DNA of 9,332 nucleotides from Bdellovibrio sp. (GTDB taxonomy: Bacteria > Bdellovibrionota > Bdellovibrionia > Bdellovibrionales > Bdellovibrionaceae): the NCBI GenBank assembly GCA_017745015.1, contig JAGIAF010000131.1:1-9332 (forward strand), written 5' to 3'. Positions 5,509-9,332 of this stretch are shown piece by piece. Made by a program: the position numbers and the translations under genes. The notes beneath the pieces are model-generated. The model was not told the DNA's origin. It ran no database searches and was given only the letters and a program-made list of their open reading frames with translations. The first letter of the stretch is position 1. Every line of letters begins with the position of its first letter.

Positions 5509-6612
5509 ATGACGAAGCACACAATTCTTTGTGTAGATGATGAAATCGATAATGTAGACGCTCTGGAACGGCTGTTTCGCAAGAAATTTACTGTACTAAA
5601 GGCTACGTCGGGCAAACAAGCTCTTGAGGTTCTCGACCAAAATCCAGGACCTCTTGCTCTTATTATTACTGACCAACGAATGCCAGAAATGACAGGCGTA
5701 GAGTTCTTAGAAAAAACTTTGAATTCTCATCCTGAGACAATTCGCATTCTGCTGACCGGCTACACAGACCTAGAGTCTGTCATCATGGCGGTGAATAAAG
5801 GACAGATCTTTAGATATCTCACAAAACCGTGGGACCCTGTTGATTTGGCTAACACTGTTGATCATGCGATTGAAAGATATGCCCTCGGCCAAGAACTCAA
5901 AGAGAAAAACGCCGAGCTTGCGAAAGCTTTGGATGAGCTGAAAAGCTTGGACGTGGCAAAGTCGAACTTCATGATTTTAATCAATCATGAATTGAAAACT
6001 CCGCTGACTTCGATCTTAAGCTTCTCTGCCCTGCTTTCTGAATCCAATCTTGCTGATGAAGACAAGTTGATGGTGAACAGAATCAATCGCAGTGCTGAGC
6101 GCTTGAAGAATTTGGTTGATGATGTGTTATTGGTCGTACGTGCTGAAACCAATCAATTGAAAATTGATCTTCAGAACGTGGCCTTCACACAGTTTGATGA
6201 GATTCCGAAAGATCTGCAGAACCTGATGAACCAAAAACATCTGACTATTGATTCTAAACTCGAGCCGTTGATGGTTCGCGCGGATGTGCGCCTGGTAAAA
6301 CAAGTTATCCAACGCCTGATCCACAATGCGGCGAAATTCTGCCAAGAAAATACACCGATCCACGTGGAGACCGTAAAGAGCGGCAACAACCTGCGCTTCT
6401 TGGTTTCAAATAAAGGCCCTCATATCGAAAGCCGCGTTGTCGATAAGATCATGAAGCCCTTTTATATTGATGAAGATGTTATGCACCACTCCACTGGCAC
6501 AGGCTTAGGACTGACGATTTGCCAAGCTATTTTAAAAGCCCATGGCTCTCACCTTCAGTTTAAAAATACTGATCAAGGGGTTATGGTTTATTTCGAGTTG
6601 CCTCTCGCTTAA
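5509..6612 (+). CDS. Receiver-histidine kinase fusion (REC-HisKA-HATPase_c)
   Basis: This 367-aa cytoplasmic signalling protein has an N-terminal receiver domain (about 4-125) with acidic pocket Asp10/Asp11, phospho-acceptor Asp55 (LIITDQRMPEM), Thr83 (ILLTGYTD) and Lys106 (YLTKPWDP). Next come a short helical linker (125-150), a HisKA domain with H-box NHELKTPL (phospho-His160) and a C-terminal HATPase domain (about 225-366). In the latter, the N-box is LIHNAAKF (Asn273), the F-box is KPFYI (317-320) and the G2-box is GTGLGL (330-335). The G1-box, normally DxGxG, reads SNKGPH (300-305): the adenine-contacting Asp is replaced by Asn and the second Gly by His, so ATP binding may be weak or altered. 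There are no membrane segments and no PAS domain; input probably arrives by phosphorylation of the receiver. ATG 5509 is the first start and sits right after a good promoter. It precedes a secretin-ATPase pair that it may regulate; the partner output regulator is not in the window. Confidence 0.92.
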   Translation: MTKHTILCVDDEIDNVDALERLFRKKFTVLKATSGKQALEVLDQNPGPLALIITDQRMPEMTGVEFLEKTLNSHPETIRILLTGYTDLESVIMAVNKGQIFRYLTKPWDPVDLANTVDHAIERYALGQELKEKNAELAKALDELKSLDVAKSNFMILINHELKTPLTSILSFSALLSESNLADEDKLMVNRINRSAERLKNLVDDVLLVVRAETNQLKIDLQNVAFTQFDEIPKDLQNLMNQKHLTIDSKLEPLMVRADVRLVKQVIQRLIHNAAKFCQENTPIHVETVKSGNNLRFLVSNKGPHIESRVVDKIMKPFYIDEDVMHHSTGTGLGLTICQAILKAHGSHLQFKNTDQGVMVYFELPLA

Positions 6613-6618
6613 ATTCTG

Positions 6619-6643
6619 ACAGTCCGGCGCTGTTCCGGACTGT
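6619..6643 (+). terminator. Perfect 9-bp stem-loop after the receiver-kinase gene (weak or incomplete terminator)
   Basis: ACAGTCCGG and CCGGACTGT pair perfectly around a 7-nt loop, starting 7 nt after the stop codon. The T-run (TTTTT near 6661-6664) comes about 17 nt after the stem instead of directly behind it, so intrinsic termination would be inefficient. It may partly insulate the kinase gene from the secretin gene or stabilise the upstream message. I see no convincing promoter between here and the secretin gene, so read-through is likely. Confidence 0.4.
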
Positions 6644-6705
6644 GAACTCTGCCCTACGGTTTTTCCGTTTATTTGAGAGTCTTTAAATTGCTGATAAAGC
6701 TTGTT

Positions 6706-8004
6706 ATGAAAGCTTTACTTCTTTTTCTATTCCTTCAAGTTTCTGTCACTGTCTTTGCCTCTAGCTCCGAAGTGCTTCTGCTCTTAGGACAAAGCAAGGA
6801 TCTCCCCCTTCGTGGACGAGGTTCCGTGTGGGTTCAAGATCGTGCGATTTTGAAAGCCGAGGTATTGGGCTCGAGCCTTTCTATCAAAGCCTTGCAAGAA
6901 GGCGTCACCACGATTCGCGTCGGTGACAACCTTTATCGAGTTCAGGTGCTTCATCCTGGAAAGCAGGAAGCCTATGTCGGACTTAAAAAATCTCTTTCAA
7001 CGATTATTGGTTTGAATGCGGAGGTCGCTGAGGGAGATCTGTTGGTGACGGGACGTCTTTATCGGCTGAGCGATTGGCAGCGTCTGTCACAATTGCTGAA
7101 AGACTCTGGCATCACTTATCAAATGCGTGCGACTCTTTCCCAGTCGTTGCAAGATGAAGCGCAGAAATATTTTACTGATCTGATTTCTGAAGCTCGATTA
7201 GCTCCGCAGACTGTGATTTTTGCTCCAGCGCCAGAAATACGTGTGGCTGGAACAGATATCGTTTTTAAAAAGTATCTGAAGCTTTTAAGTTCATATGGAA
7301 TTGCCGTACTTAAAGATGAAAGCAGTATTGAGATTGCCCCAACAGTGAAAGTTCAAATCACTGTCGCCGAGATCAAACGCAATTCAACTTTGAACTATGG
7401 CGTAAAATGGCCCGAGAGTTTCTCCGCGTCTTTGGTGGATGGTAAGAATTGGAAATTCAAAGATGCCGAGTTCTTTGCCTCCGCAATTGAAGCCAATGGC
7501 TGGGGTAAAGTCTTGGCCAGTCCCAACATCGTCTGCCGCAGTGGCAAGGAAGCCGAGTTCCTAGCTGGCGGTGAGATCCCGATTAAAATCATCAACTATG
7601 AAGTTCAAGATATCGTGTGGAAACGTTATGGTATTTTACTTCGTGTTCGTCCGAAAGCGGATGCCTCTGGCAGAATCAGCCTATCTATTGAAACGGAAGT
7701 CTCCACAATAGACAAAGCCAATGCCGTGGACAATATCCCAGCCATTCTAACCAATCGCGTTTCCAGTCACTTCGATCTGACCCGCCCACAGACAATTGCT
7801 CTGTCGGGGCTTTTAAAGAACGAAGAAAGTAAGAACTCCAGCGGTGTGCCGTTGCTTTCACGCTTACCGATTCTGGGAGCTTTGTTTTCCAGTAAAGACT
7901 TTGCGGAGAATCGCTCAGAGTTGGTCATTTTCGTTCGACCTTCGATCATGAAGGAAGGCGATGAGGGCGCCAGTCTTGAACATATTGGGAGTATTAGAAA
8001 ATGA
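6706..8004 (+). CDS. Short CpaC/RcpA-type outer-membrane secretin
   Basis: This protein of about 432 aa is predicted to form the outer-membrane ring of a Tad-type pilus or secretion system. It has a signal peptide (1-18, cut after VFA), then an N-terminal pilus/secretin N domain (about 21-82; LLGQSKDLPLRG and VTTIRVGDNLYRVQV) and a BON-like domain (about 87-145). The secretin domain (about 210-412) contains KVLASPNIV (268-276), EFLAGGEIPI (284-293) and the signature VPLLSRLPILGALFSS (381-396), ending with SELVIFVRP. CpaC/RcpA proteins are often about 450-550 aa, so this one is compact. The start is uncertain. ATG 6706 gives the cleanest signal peptide but has a poor Shine-Dalgarno sequence. 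TTG 6688 has GAGAG 8 nt upstream, and TTG 6673 is also in frame. No lipobox is seen. Its stop overlaps the ATPase start by 4 bp (ATGA), implying coupled translation. Confidence 0.9.
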   Translation: MKALLLFLFLQVSVTVFASSSEVLLLLGQSKDLPLRGRGSVWVQDRAILKAEVLGSSLSIKALQEGVTTIRVGDNLYRVQVLHPGKQEAYVGLKKSLSTIIGLNAEVAEGDLLVTGRLYRLSDWQRLSQLLKDSGITYQMRATLSQSLQDEAQKYFTDLISEARLAPQTVIFAPAPEIRVAGTDIVFKKYLKLLSSYGIAVLKDESSIEIAPTVKVQITVAEIKRNSTLNYGVKWPESFSASLVDGKNWKFKDAEFFASAIEANGWGKVLASPNIVCRSGKEAEFLAGGEIPIKIINYEVQDIVWKRYGILLRVRPKADASGRISLSIETEVSTIDKANAVDNIPAILTNRVSSHFDLTRPQTIALSGLLKNEESKNSSGVPLLSRLPILGALFSSKDFAENRSELVIFVRPSIMKEGDEGASLEHIGSIRK

Positions 8005-9110
8005 TGACCGAAGCCTTAGAGACCTATCGCTCTATTCAAAATAAAATAGAATCTCTTCCGATGAATGAGTTCATGTTAACTCCGGATGAAGAAAATCAAC
8101 TGCGCTCACAGAAAATTGAACAGATCATTGCTCAAGAAACGGCAATGCTTCCAGAGGAAGTCCGTCGCAGGGTTTGTGATGAGTTTGAATCGTGGGGCCC
8201 CCTTACCGCTCCTATGGCCGATGAGAGCATCACTGAAATCATTCTTAACGGCCCCCATAGCATTTGGCTGGAACGACAGGGCCGACTCGAAAATCATCAG
8301 GATCAGTTTTTCTCGGAACTGAGCTTTCGCAATTGCCTCGAGAGAATTTCTCAAGCAGCGCGAGCCCATATCACCATCGAACATCCCTGTGCCGACGGCC
8401 AACTGGGGGATTTTCGTTTGAGTTTAATTGGTGGCGATTTAACTCGGAACCATCCTCATCTGACTTTGCGTCGCCACCCCAAAAATCCTTGGAATTTTCA
8501 AAAGTTGTTTGCGCAAGATTGGTGCAATGAAAAGGACCTTGGTACATTTGCGAAGCTCATGCATGAACGAAAAAACTTTCTGGTGATTGGCGCCACAGGT
8601 TCTGGAAAGACTTCGGTGTTAAATTCATTCTTGGATTTACTTCCTGATAATGAACGTATCGTAGCTATCGAAGACACCTCCGAGATTGCCTTGCCCAATT
8701 CGGCCAGTATGAAACTGCTAACGCGTGAAGATCCCCAAGGGATTTTACCGACTGTGGATCAAGCTCAATTGCTGAAAAGATCTTTGCGACTCAGACCTGA
8801 TCGCTTGGTTATGGGAGAAATTCGTGGTGCGGAGGCAAAAGATTTTCTGATGGCGCTGGCCACTGGGCATTCGGGAAGCTTTGGTACTTTGCACGCGCAA
8901 GATGCTTCACAAGCGTTAATCCGCTTGGAAATGCTGATTCAAATGGGTGCACCTCAATGGAGTTTGCAAGCCATTCGTCGACTGATACAGCTCTCGTTGG
9001 ACTACATTGTAGTGGTCGCAAGAGAGCCGTCAGGCAAAAGATATTTTAAGGGGACTTATCGGCTCTGCTCGTTAGAGGATCATGGCTTCCTTGTGGAGCG
9101 CCTGGAGTAG
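8001..9110 (+). CDS. CpaF/TadA-type secretion ATPase
   Basis: This is a 369-aa hexameric ATPase of the type II/IV secretion superfamily, CpaF/TadA branch. It powers pilus assembly (and in Tad systems probably also retraction) from the cytoplasmic face of the inner membrane. Motifs: an N-terminal domain with FESWGPLTAPMADESITEIILNG-type sequence (62-84; the family's 'GPLxxLLxDxxVTEIMVNG' region), Walker A GATGSGKTS (197-205), Asp-box AIEDTSE (222-228), Walker B region LRPDRLVMGEIRG (264-276, Glu273) and His-box GHSGSFGTLHA (289-299). All catalytic residues look intact. The family is usually about 400-480 aa, so the N-terminus is short. GGGAG at 7987-7991 lies 9 nt before ATG 8001. It is translationally coupled to the secretin. 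No TadB/TadC platform gene follows, because the next gene is on the other strand. Confidence 0.95.
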   Translation: MMTEALETYRSIQNKIESLPMNEFMLTPDEENQLRSQKIEQIIAQETAMLPEEVRRRVCDEFESWGPLTAPMADESITEIILNGPHSIWLERQGRLENHQDQFFSELSFRNCLERISQAARAHITIEHPCADGQLGDFRLSLIGGDLTRNHPHLTLRRHPKNPWNFQKLFAQDWCNEKDLGTFAKLMHERKNFLVIGATGSGKTSVLNSFLDLLPDNERIVAIEDTSEIALPNSASMKLLTREDPQGILPTVDQAQLLKRSLRLRPDRLVMGEIRGAEAKDFLMALATGHSGSFGTLHAQDASQALIRLEMLIQMGAPQWSLQAIRRLIQLSLDYIVVVAREPSGKRYFKGTYRLCSLEDHGFLVERLE

Positions 9111-9327
9111 GCAAGAATTCTTCTGCCTGTCTTACGTTCTCAAACGCTTGTTCAGAGCGAGTCAGATCATTATCCTTAGCGATTGATTTCGGGTTCTCGA
9201 AGAAGTTCTTATTGATTTCTTCGACCACCTGAAGTTTCGTTGGCGCCGGCTTTTTATAAGTCAGTGGAGCTTCAGGCGCTGGAAGTTCTCCAGACTGACG
9301 CATTTCCTCTAACTTCTTACTGAGCAT
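9046..9327 (-). CDS. Small hydrophilic hypothetical protein, possibly 5'-truncated by the window edge
   Basis: A 93-codon minus-strand frame begins at ATG 9327, but the frame stays open to the window edge and only 5 nt precede the ATG. The true start may therefore lie outside, and no Shine-Dalgarno sequence can be judged. The protein is charged and Pro/Ala/Glu-rich (KKLEEMRQSGELPAPEAP, then KKPAPTKLQVVEEINKNF) with no hydrophobic segment or recognisable domain, so it is likely cytoplasmic and partly disordered. Its last 22 codons overlap the end of the ATPase gene by 65 bp in convergent orientation. Composition up to about codon 70 looks like real coding sequence; the overlapped tail (PTPGAPQGSHDP) is less convincing. 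Confidence 0.5.
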   Translation of the reverse strand: MLSKKLEEMRQSGELPAPEAPLTYKKPAPTKLQVVEEINKNFFENPKSIAKDNDLTRSEQAFENVRQAEEFLPTPGAPQGSHDPLTSRADKSP

Positions 9328-9332
9328 AATAC

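Noticed and set aside
6673..6705. Secretin start at TTG 6673
   Set aside because: It has no Shine-Dalgarno and adds eleven residues ahead of a signal peptide that is already complete from ATG 6706; kept only as an alternative.
9109..9128. Near-palindrome AGGCAAGAATTCTTCTGCCT at the ATPase stop codon as a terminator
   Set aside because: The stem needs a bulge and a very small loop, and no T-run follows on either strand.
1..9332. Identity with the Bdellovibrio hit (host-interaction) locus, which lies beside type IVb pilus genes
   Set aside because: I see no small secreted protein recognisable as Bd0108 and no YD-repeat protein like Bd0109; the resemblance is limited to having Tad-like genes nearby.

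Overview
The window looks like a chromosomal segment of a predatory or free-living member of the Bdellovibrionota (a Bdellovibrio-like bacterium). This is inferred from gene style and content only: diverged, fragmentary Tad/type IVb pilus genes, a low-complexity exported Met/Gly-rich protein, an orphan receiver-kinase protein and intermediate base composition. No marker gene fixes the taxon. There are no rRNA or tRNA genes, no transposase and no CRISPR array.

Layout. (1) 2-1977, plus strand: a tightly packed operon tail. It holds the 3' end of a helical protein of TadE/TadG style, a 60-codon pseudopilin-like protein with a textbook prepilin-peptidase site, a membrane-anchored protein resembling the CpaB/RcpC domain, and an unrecognised 274-aa protein with a C-terminal membrane anchor. 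The first three overlap each other and the fourth follows after 8 nt. (2) 2012-5285, minus strand: a large exported protein carrying an 11-unit Met-rich tandem repeat (3330-5285), followed by a YtcJ-like amidohydrolase (2012-3274). The amidohydrolase start codon abuts an 11-bp hairpin that contains its ribosome binding site. (3) 5286-5508: a divergent intergenic region with a sigma28-like promoter candidate for the repeat protein and a sigma70-like promoter, overlapped by an imperfect dyad, that would give a nearly leaderless transcript of the next gene. (4) 5509-9110, plus strand: a REC-HisKA-HATPase protein, then a short CpaC/RcpA-type secretin and a CpaF/TadA-type secretion ATPase overlapping by 4 bp. 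(5) 9046-9327, minus strand: a small convergent hypothetical gene whose 3' end overlaps the ATPase gene.

How they may work together. Secretin, ATPase, pseudopilin and CpaB-like protein are parts of a Tad-type pilus or secretion machine. Here they lie in two plus-strand blocks, separated by a minus-strand block and a signalling gene. No TadB/TadC platform protein, CpaE, prepilin peptidase or major Flp pilin is visible, so those must lie outside the window. The receiver-kinase could control the secretin-ATPase pair directly downstream, and the Met-rich exported protein could be a surface or secreted product associated with the machine. Both links rest on position only.
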